DNA from: Stagonosporopsis chrysanthemi
Taxonomy: Eukaryota > Ascomycota > Dothideomycetes > Pleosporales > Didymellaceae
NCBI GenBank assembly: GCA_022560025.1
Contig: JAFISE010000002.1
Coordinates: forward strand, 1-64,000
DNA: 64,000 nt
Direction of reading: 5' to 3'
Positions 10,610 through 22,613 of the stretch are shown one piece after another; position 1 is the stretch's first letter; every line of letters begins with the position of its first letter. The position numbers and the translations under genes are program-made. Below the pieces are notes generated by a model. The model was not told where the DNA came from. It saw nothing but the letters and a program-made list of their open reading frames with translations, and did no database searches.

Positions 10610-11936
10610 ATGCATGTCTTTGGTCTTTTGTGTGCTGCGGCGTTGACAGCCATCGTTTCTGCCTTTCCCAATGCACCCTTCGTGACTGCGGGTCGATGGG
10701 TCCACGACAACACCGGTGAGAACTTCACCTATGTCGGTGTCAATTGGCCTGGTGCTGGAGAGGTCATGATTCCCGAGGGCCTCCAGTATCAGAGTGTGGC
10801 GTCTATTGTATCCAAGATCAAGAGTCTAAACATGAACGTTGTTCGGTTGACTTTTGCCATTGAGATGATCGATGACATTAAAGACAACGGTGGAGATGTT
10901 ACGCTCCAGAATGCATTCAAGAAGGCGTTGGGCACGGCAAACGGTACGACTGTTTACCAGTCAGTCATCAAGAACAATCCTCAATTCGGACCCACGACTA
11001 CCCGCCTCCAGGTTTGTAATATGAGAAAGCAAATGTACGATCACATACTTACACTTCGGCCAGGTTTACGACAACATCGCTGCTGAGCTTGCAAAGCAGC
11101 AGATCTATGTGCATCTCGACAACCACATGTCGAAAGGCGCATGGTGCTGCTCCACCAACGACGGCAATGCGTGGTTTGGTGACACTTACTTCAATGTCGC
11201 GAAGTGGAAGCGCGGCTTGGTATATATGGCCGAACATGTAAGACACCCAACACCTTCTGTGATGCAACGTGCTAACGTTATCTTGCAGAGCAAACAATGG
11301 CCCAACATGGTCTCAATTGGTCTTCGCAACGAATTCCGTAAGCCAGATGTGGCCGGGTCTTCTCTCCCCTACGACTGGCCTACCTGGTACAAGCAGAACG
11401 TTGCAGCTGCTGATGTCGTCCACGCTGCAAACCCAAACATCCTTATCTTCCTCTCTGGTCTAAACTTCGACACAACACTGCAACCCATCCCTGACGGCGC
11501 AGACCTAGGCGATGGCACAAAGTTCCGCCTCACCGACTTCTCGTATGCTGATAAGCTGGTTCTCGAGTTGCACAACTACCAGAACTCGGCGACCAACTGC
11601 GGTAATATTGAGAGCGGGCTTTGGAATAACGGCTTCCGCGCAACCTGGGACACTGTTTTGAACCGAATGCCAGTGGTTCTTACTGAGTTCGGCTTCTCGC
11701 AGGCTGACAGTAGCTATCAAAGCGTGTATGCATCCTGCATTCGCAAATTGATGCCGCAGTGGAAGTCCGGATGGCAAGTGTGGGCGCTTGGTGGCAGCTA
11801 CTACATTCGCAGTGGGACCCAGGATTACGAGGAGACCTGGGGTCTTCTCAACCACAATTGGACTGCTTGGAGAAACAAAGACGCGATTACAGCGCTGAAG
11901 GGTATGGTTGATGCTACACTTGCCTCTGTTGAGTAG
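10610..11936 (+). CDS. Glycoside hydrolase family 5 (cellulase-like), secreted
   Basis: Exons 10610..11011, 11064..11237, 11289..11936; both introns phase 0; 407 aa. Signal peptide MHVFGLLCAAALTAIVSA at the N-terminus. GH5 (clan A, retaining) signatures: the acid/base Glu207 in GLRNEF at the end of strand 4, and the nucleophile Glu325 in LTEFGF at the end of strand 7; also LHNYQN and WALGGSYY near the substrate cleft. The start codon is ATG at 10610 (MHVF). Likely cleaves a beta-linked glucan or a related plant/fungal wall polysaccharide outside the cell; the subfamily is not fixed by what I can see, and it is clearly distinct from the second GH5 at 42093-43150. No cellulose-binding module is present. 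Confidence 0.88.
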
Positions 11937-13006
11937 CGACAGGATACATGTATACACAACGCTCTGTTGTAATAAAAAACAAATTCCTCCTGGCAAACGG
12001 AAGCTAACTACCGTATACGACTAATATTAAAGTGGCATCGATTATTAATATACGAAGGACCCCCAGCTTAACCCGCGTAGATCAGCCAGGCTAATGGGTG
12101 CCACGATGGTTGATGTCGTCTGAGTGTCTTGAGTTGACTGTAGTTTTCGAGAGTTAAGAGTTAACAGGCGGCTTCGACTCAAATCCCGCATGCGTGACTT
12201 TCCAAGGTTTACAATTGTTTGTGCACAAACCTCCAAGATGGAGTTGAGTTGCACCCCTGAGAAGGTCTACTAACATGCTGAGTGTATTGTAGCTAGGACA
12301 TTGAAACTATGCTAGATTCGTATACCTCCCCGAAATGAGCCTCACTGGGGGCCTCAAAGAGCTCCTAGGGGTTATATCGAGACTTCAACTCAAGAACTCT
12401 TCTTTGAAGCACAAGCCTGGTGCTTTGAAGATGGTCATGGTTGTTTACACCGCACGGGCTGACGCTTTCGCTCTGCGACTTTGAACAAAGTGGAAAATAT
12501 AAACATGCATCAGGTCCTTCCTTGTGTTCGAGGGGAGTTGTCGCTCAGCAATTATGCGGGCCCTGAGATTACGGCCGAGTGCGTGCGGACGCAGCCGAGG
12601 TGCAAATTGAGGCACCACGAAAACCGGTCTCAACAAACCGCCATCACTCAAACTTATAGAAAGTCGCAGTACGGCTTTATGTCAACTTAGCTTTCTGTAG
12701 AGATGTTTCAGTCGGACATCCTCAGAGATACAACGGGCAGCGCACACCTTCTTCTTGCTCGTGTCCATCCGGACTAGTATCAGGTACACTGTGTCTTTTA
12801 GGTTGTATTGACCAGCATCACCATCCTTTCAATGTGGGCCGTGCTAAATACCGTGAATATCTCTAATCATTGTTTCTTTTCTGAAGATTTTTTTTGACCC
12901 TTTAATTGTTCGAGGTCCGCCTTGCTTACACCTTTTCCCGGAACTTTAATCGGCGTCAGACAAAGAAGTACCACATCGCACGCTATCCATAGCTCTGTTC
13001 CGCAAT
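11937..13006. other. Gene-free interval
   Basis: 3' flank of the GH5 gene (A-rich, with likely polyadenylation signals near 11970) and 5' flank of the next secreted-protein gene. Nothing gene-like was seen. Confidence 0.5.
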
Positions 13007-13621
13007 ATGGCAAGATTCCTCGTCACCCTGGCAGCCTGTTACAATCTTGCGCTCGCCCAAGACGACACCTTCAAGTTCTTCTGGCCTCATGCCGACGACT
13101 ACCCGGTCCCTGCAGTGACAGTAAAGTCTGTCAACGCCTCTGCTACAGTCTTCAATGTTGCCTGCTCGGGTCTCTCGACTGGAAACACCTGCGATTGGCT
13201 CTCGGGCATCAACTACACAATCTACGACCAATCCACCTACGAGGCCACAGCGACCGGCGACGACTACGCGCTGACTCGGACCTGCGTGGATCAGAGCTCG
13301 GAGGTCCAATGTTACGCCGAAGGTTACAATACCAAGATAAATGCACCATATCTTGCGAACGAGGTTTGGGCGTCAGATGTCACGAACACGGTTACCGCAA
13401 CAATCGCGTCTGGTGTGGAGAAACTGGAGGCGACGCCTACGAATGCTGTATCAGGTTCAAGTTCTGCTCCCGCCGTGGGCTCTACTGTAACTTCTGCCAG
13501 TATCTCAGCGACTAAGTCGGCAGCGTCTGCGCCAGCAGCCACAGGCGCAGCTAGCGAAAACCGCGCGACTATCGCGGCGGGTCTTACGGCTCTGTGTGCA
13601 GGTGCAGTGTTATACGTGTAA
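13007..13621 (+). CDS. Small GPI-anchored cell-surface protein
   Basis: Single exon, 204 aa. Seen: a signal peptide (MARFLVTLAACYNLALA), an ectodomain of about 110 residues with four Cys (in VACSG, NTCDW, RTCVD, VQCYA) that could form two disulphides, several N-x-S/T sites, then a Ser/Ala/Thr-rich stalk and a hydrophobic C-terminus (TIAAGLTALCAGAVLYV) of the GPI-signal kind. This layout is common in fungal wall and surface proteins of unknown role. It lies between the GH5 and two further secreted genes on the other strand. Confidence 0.8.
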   Translation: MARFLVTLAACYNLALAQDDTFKFFWPHADDYPVPAVTVKSVNASATVFNVACSGLSTGNTCDWLSGINYTIYDQSTYEATATGDDYALTRTCVDQSSEVQCYAEGYNTKINAPYLANEVWASDVTNTVTATIASGVEKLEATPTNAVSGSSSAPAVGSTVTSASISATKSAASAPAATGAASENRATIAAGLTALCAGAVLYV

Positions 13622-14095
13622 TTCATGCCCTATCTTCATTGTCTATCGTTTTCGATCCGTGCACTGAGCACTTTGCACGAATGACGACTCGGACGCGAGT
13701 TGATCCTTCAAAGCGCTCCTCGAGAGCACTGTGTCTAACAATGCCTTTCAGATAGCAATATCTTCATAGACTGTTCATATTTATCTATACTATGATCTAT
13801 ACGACTTCTCAACCATAGTCTTGGGCAGTGTACCATCCTTGTAATGGACACTGGAATTAAATAATATTGAGTTGTGGAATATTTTCAGTACGGAACACGT
13901 TTTCAAAAGTAGAGAACTAAAGAAGACACAGAGATCTATTGTGCGAACAGAGCACAGGGCCGTTGAATTGTTCACTCAAAAGTCGCTGCGTAGGAATAAT
14001 TTTTCAACAATCTTATAAGCAAGATGTTCTCGTACTCCCAATGTCGAGTCCAAACTCGCGACAAACAATAAGATTTGTACGTACAGCCCTTCTAC
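13622..14095. other. Convergent 3' flanks
   Basis: AT-rich sequence between the ends of two convergent surface-protein genes; no ORF supported. Confidence 0.5.
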
Positions 14096-14440
14096 CTACA
14101 AGGCCCAAGCAGCGATACCAAAAACAACGGCCGCAAGGCCACTAAGCTCAGCCGGGTTGCTGGCAGCAGCATTGCGAGTAGCAGACGCAGAGGCAGCGGC
14201 GGACCTCGACGCGCTGACGCTGGCACTGTGCGAAGCAGACGCAGAGGCGTGAGATTGCGAAGCTGAGTGAGATGCGGAAGCGGACGAGAGAGCAGATGAA
14301 ACCTCGCTGCGGATGGAAGAGAGAACACTGCGGCAACTCAGTCACCGGCTCTATCATGAAGTTGTCTGGGCGAAGACTCACGAGCTTTGAGCAGCTGCGC
14401 CAGCGGCGAGAGCTGGGAGGGCAATGATGGAGAATCGCAT
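14096..14440 (-). CDS. Short Ser/Ala-rich GPI-type wall protein
   Basis: Exons 14382..14440 and 14096..14306 (minus strand), phase 2 intron with GTGAGT/CCGCAG; 89 aa. Signal peptide MRFSIIALPALAAGAAAQ, then about 50 residues consisting almost only of Ser, Ala and His (SASASHSAS-type), then a hydrophobic tail ending FGIAAWAL. The mature protein would be a heavily O-glycosylated stalk and nothing else. Its last residues resemble the C-terminus of the neighbouring cupredoxin (LGIAAWLL), which suggests shared ancestry of the anchor region or simply a common GPI signal. It is convergent with the gene at 13007. Confidence 0.75.
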
Positions 14441-15681
14441 CTTGGTGTTAATTAGGCTTGTGAACTGAGTTGTTGTAGACTCGGCTTGGTCCTGTGGGTA
14501 GTTGGAGAAATGAGGCAAATGATTGAATGGGGGTAGGTTCGACACCCGTTCGCCGTGCGGTCTTATATGGTTCCCTCTCAGTGCGCTTACCAAACTCGAT
14601 TCGTCCAAAGATCTGCTGATCTCGAGCCAAAAGCACGTCTTTGTGTTCCTGACCAGTCTGGCCGGGCCTGTTCTGATAGTTCCCCACGTAAAATCGATGG
14701 TTCTCTTTCGTGGCATGCCAAATATGCGTGCTCTCCGAGATCCCCTCCAATGACTGGCCGTCAGCCTGAATGCAGAGTTGGCTACTGTCGCTGTACACCT
14801 GTTTGGATGTCGTGTTGATCAAGCAACTGATTCCGATGTCCAATCACGCGATGCCGCTACAGGTAGTACGGGACCTGTATGTACAGGACAGCAGTCTTGA
14901 CCAATTGCATCTCATATAAGAAGCATGAGCTGCTCCACAATACGAAGGCAATGGCTGATGGTGCGTTGTGGCTGGTAGCTTGAATGCGCTGATAAGAACG
15001 GATCGAAGCCCGACACGGGTGAGGTACATTCCAGACCAAGTTGCGCGATTTTTGAGGATGACACATGGTTCAAGTAACGAGCGTCCCCTTCGCACATAGA
15101 CTTCCTCGCAGTCAAGCTTTTGAACACATTGGAGAGAGCGACCGCGTATGATCTAGGATTGCAGAAGCTGTAGCTTTGTTCGCCTTTGCTACAATCCCTC
15201 AGCCACGTTGGTGAATATTTTTTTCTAACCACGTATGCCTTCAGAAGGGGTGGCTTCATAGCTTGCACATAGTCGATTGTCCACGTTCCAGCCCCCGCTC
15301 GACCCCGGATCTGCGGCCGCTTGTTGTGATCCTCGACCCACTATCATGAAGCTAAGCTTTACAATGACGCGGCTCAAAAGCTTGGTGTGCTTGTCTTGTA
15401 ATAAACATAAGCATGCCACACAGTCCGATGCGCTCCCACCTCCTGCCACGAGAAGGATGTCCAGCATTTGCGAACCTCATTGTGAGTATTGCGGAGTTCT
15501 GAGAAACTTCATGAGCCAGAGAACTCACTAAGAAATCAGGAAATGCAAAGAAGCGGAGGCAAGTCCGACTGGTAAATAACAAGTTTTTTAAACGTTACAT
15601 TGATCACGACCTCAGTACCGAATCAGTCAGAGAAGCAGCAGTACATATCGAGACTATTAACCCGCTTGCCTCAACCCAACT
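14441..15681. other. Gene-free interval
   Basis: Upstream region of the short wall-protein gene and downstream region of the GPI cupredoxin. Several short frames begin only at TTG/GTG; none has family features. Confidence 0.45.
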
Positions 15682-16555
15682 TTACAAGAGCCACGCCGCA
15701 ATACCCAGAGCCATGGCGCCGATGCCACCCGACAAACGCTCTGCAGCTCCAGCGCTAGGCGTTGCTGGCGCAGCGGAACCTGATGCGCCACTGCTGGGCG
15801 TGGGTGTGGCGCTGGCGCTGGCGGATGCTGCAGAGGATCCAGAAGCTCCAGAAGCAGATGCCCTGTTACAATTAGCTATCATTGCTCGGCAGAATTCACA
15901 GTAAAACTCACGTCGATGAAGCCGAAGAAGATGACGAGCCACCAGTCAAGCTTGCAATCTGTGCATCATCCAACAGTTGACCTCCTCGAAGTTGATTGGG
16001 AGTTTCTGCCTGTTGGACGTTCGCAGCTGCTGAGCTGTAGGCTTCAATAGTCTCGCTACCCGAAGTGCTAACTGCAGTCAACATCCTTACTCTGCACAAA
16101 ACGAATCTCGTTACTCACGGAATGTTGATTCCACCGACCATACCGGACCTGGACTATCAGCAAAAATCATTATACAATCAAGCGGAGCTACTTACTGGCA
16201 GTGGCGCTGTACACTACAGAAGTAGTAGATCGGATCGTCCGTGGTGACGTTCACAACGAACTTCCTGGCTCCATTGTCGGTGTCCGAATAAGGACCGCTG
16301 TAGACTGGAGACTACATCAGCAGCATCACATGATTTGAGATTGGTCCTCTTACAGTCATCATCGTCCGTCTGGCAAGGGCTGTCGAAGTCGCCCTCAACT
16401 ACATTGTGACCAGGGAAAAGCTCAAAGACAACAGTGTCACCCTCAACCGCGCTGATAGTCTGGGGCTCAAAAACAAGTCCCGTCGGGCCAACTTGCACAG
16501 TGTGCACTGCAGCGGAAGCAAGGGTTGCGAAAACAGGAAGAATGAAGGTATGCAT
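15682..16555 (-). CDS. GPI-anchored cupredoxin, serine-rich
   Basis: Five exons (minus): 16354..16555, 16196..16304, 16119..16148, 15912..16067, 15682..15862; phases 1, 2, 2 and 2 all close; 225 aa. One exon is only 30 nt. Signal peptide MHTFILPVFATLASA; cupredoxin domain with ligands His50 (PGHNVVE) and Cys97-x4-His102-x4-Met107; a conserved-looking acidic loop DSPCQTDDDD; then a Ser/Ala/Pro/Thr stalk and a hydrophobic GPI signal (GIGAMALGIAAWLL). This is the typical architecture of fungal GPI-anchored cupredoxins found at the cell surface; the role of the copper is unknown. It differs from the cupredoxin at 8433 in having the anchor and four introns instead of one. Confidence 0.88.
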
Positions 16556-18513
16556 ATTAGCTGGGCGTGATTGGTGTTGAGGACTTAAGAGAGTGTCGAA
16601 GTAAGCTTTTGCGTAACGCAAGATGTTGCTTTTCGAAGAGGGGGTTGAGAGATATTGAGCAAGTTGCGATACTACGCGATACTTAAAGGGCGCTGCCTGC
16701 CTTGTTGTTTGTTCATTCTTGCCCAGCCTTCAAGCCAGGAGATTACGCGGTCGAACACAAGCCTGCCATGCCTATCCAATTGAAATTTGGTTGTCATCGA
16801 TCATCGAGCTGAAAAAAGAAAGGACTTACGGAACAGCCGTGAGACAAGACCGCTCGGCCGGAGGCTGTGTAAACTACTAACATTCTTGGCTTAGAAGTAA
16901 AGATACGTCTCCGGTGAGCATAAGCTTATGCACTGCAGAACTTCGCTGTCTTAAACCTGCATGATCACTGTCACACTGCTGTGGTTGAGAGCTGCACAGG
17001 AAGCAGTTCGAGCATGTTGGAAAAGCTGACTGTCATAGTCGAGGTGTTTGTGTTGCTTGCGGCCACACCAAGGCGCCTAAATCTCCGCTTTAGCCCAGCT
17101 CAGCCGCCACAAGCACCCCGCAATCTTACCCTCAAATAAGACTTGGCTATGCCCAGATCTTGCGAGAACAACGATGGTAGCGACGTAGACATTCGTACTC
17201 GTAGGCGAAGACATTAGGATCGCGCAAGGTGTGGTAGATAAGTCAAAGTCAGCTGAGCTGCTCCGTGCGATCCAATCACGGAGCGTCGTTACGACGGTGG
17301 TGAATATTTCAACTCCAAGAAAGCTGCGCCTGCTCAGGCTTGATCGGTCCTACTGCTCTTTAAGCGGGATTTTACCAAGTTGTAAGCCACTAAGACCACG
17401 CCACATCATGTTTATGTGATCATCGTGTAAGTCATCTAGAACCTCTGCGTTCATACTTCTCAACAGTCTGCACCTGGGCGACCTGAGCTGGCTTACCAAC
17501 CACAACATACCCGAGGTCGTATAATTTCGCCTTCACAAAGCACCGTAGTCTGGCGCCGAACCGTTCATCATGAGAGTAAACGTGATTGCTATTCTCAGGA
17601 AAATGCTTCAGGAACAAGGTCCAATGGATAAGCCGACAAGTCATCCCAGGACGGCTCTCGTATGGTGCAACTCCGTTCACTACACCACTGTTCAGTCTTC
17701 ATTGTTGTCAAAACATACAGAGAAATAGTGCTGGTAACTTCACAAGAGATTGGAGTCACGACTCTCCCCGCTTTGTCTCTCCATGTCAATCTGACGTGAT
17801 GCGCGACTGACAGCGGACGGCGCGCGCTGTACCAAGCCTTCGCCTGAACCATCTAATTGTCTGCCGTCGGTTCGACCGCGCGTCTTGCATCAGATGGAGG
17901 GCACTGAAGTGCAATCGTCTTTCTTTGTCGTTCCTCTCAATCCACTTTGCCGTTACTTGACGCGTCGCAGCGTGGACATCCTTTGGCCCGTGCTCACACC
18001 ACGATGTCGCGAATCTCTGACGTTACCTGTCTCGCAGCACCACAACCACCAATCCGGACCTTGATCATATGTTTGATCGCTGCCATCAGCATTGCAAAGA
18101 AGATAAGATGGAGCGGCAGGATGTGTGCCCGTTCAAAGCATGGTCTCGTCTAGAGCGTAGAAGCAGCCAGATGCCGGGCACACAGCATTGACAGCCGAGC
18201 CTACAGACAGGCGGTGGACGTGCGAAACGCGACATCTGCAGCGATGACCGAGGTTTGCAGCATATGTGCTACACGCGTTCCAACGAGATGCGGAAACGTA
18301 TGTATTCTCTGCTGTGTCACGTTGCTCGTCGTTCGTCAACATCCGTTTCCTCTTCTTGTTTCTAATTTGACGTCTCAACTACAGCTTGCCAACTTGACTC
18401 TTCGCAAGTCAAGCTTGGAAGCTGGGTTCATATAATCACCTAATACGGATTCCAATACGACAGTCGACTGAGCGCTGATCATAAGAAGAGCTGGATCCGG
18501 GCTGCTCGTCAGG
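16556..18513. other. Long gene-free interval
   Basis: 5' flank of the cupredoxin gene at left. On the minus strand, 17432-17852 has two overlapping protein-like frames (one with an ATG at 17852, one giving an IHWTLFL stretch) that could not be spliced together in phase. This may be a gene remnant; I do not call it. Confidence 0.4.
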
Positions 18514-19642
18514 ATGAACCGAATCGCGCCCCTAAGCCACGCATTTACTGGCAAAATCTCTTCGATCTTCAAGCGACACAGCAATGAGCCCACCACGATC
18601 GCCAAAGGTTCCTACAATCACGATCGCAATTACCGCTTAATGCGGCTTTTGTCAACTGTATCACTTACACTGCTTCTACTCTTGTCCATCCCGGCTCTCG
18701 CCCTCAAAGCCTACAGTTACAGCTTCGTTGAGATGAATGTCGAAATGGGGTTCTACCTTCTGAACAATGAAAATCAGATGGCAGTCGAAGGGGAGACACT
18801 CGTGGCTGCGCTTCCGCTAAACCTTTTCCGAGTGCCTGAGAAACTGGTTTTGGTCGTGGCAATGCTTAACATTCTACTGAGTACGGCGCATCTTGCGTTT
18901 GTTGCTTGGGACTGGAAAGCAGGCAGAAGAGTAAGCAATCGCAGAACTGTCTTCTGGCAGGCCTTGACTTACAACATCGTAGACGCAAACACGTTCCTTC
19001 CGTCGCAATGCCTTGGTCCTACACGTCATCAATACCATCCTGGTTCTTGTTGCCCTGATTGCCATGTCTGTGTCACATAGGGCGTCGTCGACATTCCAAG
19101 CGGAGCTGATTCCAAAGGAACCCAATGCCGTTTCGCCATCTGGGTACAGGTATTACCGGTACGACGCTGGCACCTTCGATCTGGAGACTTGGACCTGTGA
19201 GCTTATGCACCCCGAGGCGGTGGGTGAGGCACGCAAAGACTATCATGCCCAGTGCGATATTGAAGTGGCCGGGCGAACGATCATGGCGCCTTTCTTCCTT
19301 GCAGCGTTGGCTGTTGCGGGCTTGTCGGTTTGGGCACTCGTCGCTGGCATTGAGCAGGGACCTGGCGACGAGCACATCTACACGAAGGATACAGATCTTG
19401 AGATGGGCAAGGAACCCCAAGATGGCAAGCACGTACAAGTCGAGGAGATTGAGCTTAGAGCTCTGCAAAGGCCAGAGATGCAGAAAGATGGCAGATTGAG
19501 CAAGATTGAGGAAGACGGAGAAGAAGCGGAGGAGGCGGCCAAGCGGGCGTCAATGAAAGCGAATATTGAGGGCGAAAACAAGACGCCAGTAGAGAGCGAG
19601 GTCGCGGATGCGAGTGCGAACAAGTCGGAACGCAGCTCATGA
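18514..19642 (+). CDS. Four-TM fungal membrane protein, unknown function
   Basis: Exons 18514..18930 and 18983..19642, phase 0 intron GTAAGC/TCGTAG; 358 aa. Four hydrophobic segments: about residues 43-65 (LSTVSLTLLLLLSIPALAL), 111-137 (KLVLVVAMLNILLSTAHLAF), 150-170 (VLHVINTILVLVALIAM) and 235-258 (APFFLAALAVAGLSVWALVA). The third extracellular-side loop carries two Cys (TCELM, QCDIE). The C-terminal 90 residues are strongly charged, Glu/Lys-rich and hydrophilic, so the tail is probably cytosolic. The topology is like that of MARVEL/SUR7-type fungal proteins, but the family motifs of those are not seen. Function not assigned. Confidence 0.75.
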
Positions 19643-20987
19643 AAAAAGGATGTTACAACCTGCCTCACACTGCCTACTTTCTTACAGACTTATCAAAAAA
19701 GTCAGTCAAAGCACGCTCCTCGATATGTGACTGCCACTGTACTAGTGAAATCGAAAATACGACCATCATACGCTTGCAATAACGCAAGACCTTTCTGACG
19801 CCATTTGCACTTAGGCAGCCTTAATTGTATTTTGGAACAATGTGACGTACATATGCACAATGACATATTGCTAAATGTCCGACATCTCATCACCCTTAGC
19901 CGTACTTGCAACTTAGTAGTCATATATCTTCATTTTCTAGAGGGGACGCACTTCGGGAGGGTTCTCACGCAAGTGCATAATTGCAGCGAGTGTGTGCGTG
20001 AGAGACAGGAATATGTTGGAAAAGCGGAGCCGAAGCAACGCGACGATTCTTCGAATCACGCTTTCAGATCTGACCACCCGGTATACAGCACCTCATAATA
20101 TTACCAGCATTGTCTTAATTGCATAACATTTAATAAGTTTGGGTCACATCCCCATCTCAAGCATGCGAGTTGCTCTCCGGTGCTGCATTGCCGAAAGCGG
20201 AGGCGGCTTCGGATCCCCAGGCAGGAGCCGGCTGATGTGCGTAGCCGCAGTGCAGCGCATAAGGTAAGCGCAAATCAGCGGAGGGTGCCATCCAACTGCC
20301 GATGCACGGAAACGGTATCGTGTTAGTTTTACAGACACCGCACATAGATGTCCATCTGAAGTTATCGTAACGGTGAATGGCTTTGACAATACCGATATCG
20401 CTACGACGATGCAAAGTGAGTACGACGGCTGACAGCAGGCGATTGATTAATCCTGGTAATAGGCAGATGTAAGACCACTGCTTTCGTGAGGTTGCTGCGA
20501 TGTCGTGCGTACTAGATTTCTGTTGCTCGCGTCCTTCTCTAGGAGCAGGCGGTTCCTCTCACATAAACCTCCCCGTCATCCCGTGTAGCGGATCGCGATA
20601 AGTTGTGGATTGGGCAGTGAGCCAATAGCCAAACAATTCCTGTACGAGCATCGTCTTGTACGCCAATATCGGGAACAATAATAGACTACTGCGCTGCCAC
20701 CAGTCATGCAGCTGTAGAATGACAGAAGCCAGGATGACCCTCTGGCAGCACTTCCAAACTCACTGTCGCGGCACTGCCATGCAGATATAACGGTGCATAC
20801 GCACCGAGAGCCTTCCGTAGACAAAGCTACGATATGCTAGCAAGCCCAATGGATCAGAGGAAGTCAGGCATAAGCAAGGCGAGCCATAGTGATTACTCAA
20901 GTACCATGGAGCTACCAAACCTGGCGATCTGGCGCGAAAATCATGAAATAACAGACGATATGACCCTACTTACGGCAGCGGGCGACT
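19643..20987. other. Gene-free interval
   Basis: No supported gene. On the minus strand about 20157-20410 there is a Cys/Trp-rich open stretch without an ATG that may be a remnant of a coding exon; no partner exon was found. Confidence 0.4.
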
Positions 20988-22075
20988 ATGAGGATTCTCT
21001 ATGGCCGTCGAGACGTACGAGCGGACAACACAACACCAGATGGAAGCCACGGAGTCTGTCCTGAGTTTGTAGACGCTAACGGCCGAAGTAAGAGCGGGCC
21101 AACTTCGAAAGGTGTAGCGATTTCCAAAGAAATTGGGATTCCAGATACCCAATCAAAATATGTGTCGCCGCGGGGTCCAGGAGATGAGGGCGAACAAGTG
21201 TATCTTTCTCTGGCAAGGACAGTGCTGATTTTGATCTCACTGTTCGTTTCCGTCTTCCTCGTCGCGCTCGACGATACGATACGATATTAGGGTTGGCGAT
21301 TCACTCGATCATGAATAACTCGTATTCCTAACCAGAGAAGCATTGCGTGTGGTTGCGCATCACAGTTTTGCGTTGGCGCTCCAATGCTGACAATGTTGAT
21401 GTACATGTCGCTGTGGTTCCAAGCGATCGAAGTTATCTCGCCTTTTTAGTCTGGAGCTCGATCTCTGCCTCTTGTCATTTTCACCGTGGTGTCTTCATTC
21501 ATGTCTGGAGGGCTAATTCAAGGCTTTGGTTACTATACGCCCTTCATAACAATTAGATCTTTCTGTCTGACAGTGGGTCTGGACAACTAAACACACTAGT
21601 CGTCAATAATGAGAGCGCCAACTGGATCTGCTATCTGATATTGTTCGGCGATGGTGTGAGCTTTTCCATGCAGCACGCCAACCTGCCTGTACAAATCATC
21701 CTGCAAAAACGGGATATTCGAATTGGCACTGCAATGCTATCCTTCTGTCAGACACTTGTTGGCGGAGTCTTCACCGCCGCTGGCCAAAATTAGACATCAA
21801 CAAGTTCTCTGATGGTCTAGAGGAGATTGGAGGGATCGATATTAGTCATGTCTTGCATTCTGGAGCCACAGAATTGACGCGAAGTGTGGCTCCTGGGCTT
21901 AATGAAGCGCATTAGAAGCCTACGACGATGGTCTGACTCAAGAAATGTGTCTTGCGGTGCTCTTTGTTGCATGTTTGGGGGTGTCTGCGGCTTTGGTGAT
22001 GGAATGGCGAAGCGTAAAGAAGGATCTCCGAAAGACGGTAAGACTCCCGACGCAAGACCTGGAGATAGGTGCTGA
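20988..22075 (+). pseudogene. Decayed DHA2-type MFS transporter
   Basis: Scattered pieces in several frames match the order of a 14-TM DHA2 drug:proton antiporter. From an ATG at 20988: a hydrophilic N-terminus, then TM1 ending SVFLVALDDTI, followed at once by a stop. After a large internal deletion: MSLWFQAIEVISP, then a TAG, then SGARSLPLVIF..GGLIQGFGYYTPF (the motif between TM8 and TM9), NTLVVNNESANWICY, VQIILQKRDIRIGTAM, SFCQTLVGGVFTAAGQN, and a C-terminal ALVMEWRSVKKDLRK. Stops and frameshifts separate these blocks. About half of the transporter (TM2-TM7) is missing. Relatives export drugs or toxins and often sit in secondary-metabolite clusters, but none is seen here. Confidence 0.85.
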
Positions 22076-22613
22076 TCGGAAAGTAAACTCCATCACGGGC
22101 ATGCGGATTCACGAAAGCGCATTCCCAAATCACGCCATGAATCTCGATGGTGATCGTCCTATCTTCGCACTCACTCCCGCTTAGAAGACGACGTACCTAC
22201 CAAGTGGTCGTTTCTCGCAGTGGACGACAGCAAAAGTGAGCCTCAATCTGCGGGCTGAGCTCAAGTCTGAATGACGAGTGAGACGGGCATGTAATGGCGC
22301 GATCTTTTGATGGCTTGGGTTGCGTATGTGTGGTCGCCACGAAATTGGTAAAGTCAAATATGACCTATGAAATGGGTTCATCCGAAATGCTTGCTTGCGG
22401 CTCGGCTCTGTCTCTCAGCGCTGATACCCACTATCTAATGGAGGGGGCTGGTTCGAGTGGGGCTGTCATCACGCTAGCCAATGTTTGCTGAGGCGTCAGT
22501 ACAAGTGTGTTATGAAAGACCTCTAAAAGGAGCATCTTTGTAAATTTGTGTTTCATTCTGGCATTGTTTTCTTCGCGATCGCCATTGTATATTGTTATAA
22601 CGCCCTGTTACAG
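22076..22613. other. Gene-free interval
   Basis: Separates the transporter relic from the 3' end of the Dal5-like gene; no ORF of interest. Confidence 0.5.

Noticed and set aside
14525..14560. GGTTCGACACC, resembling a tRNA B box
   Set aside because: No pairing T-stem, no A box at the right distance and no acceptor stem could be drawn.
17432..17852. Protein-like frames on the minus strand (an ATG at 17852; an IHWTLFL segment)
   Set aside because: The two frames cannot be joined by a GT-AG intron in phase, and the only candidate intron is 39 bp. It may be a remnant, but not enough to call a gene.
20157..20414. Open Cys/Trp-rich frame on the minus strand
   Set aside because: No ATG, no splice partner, no recognised family.
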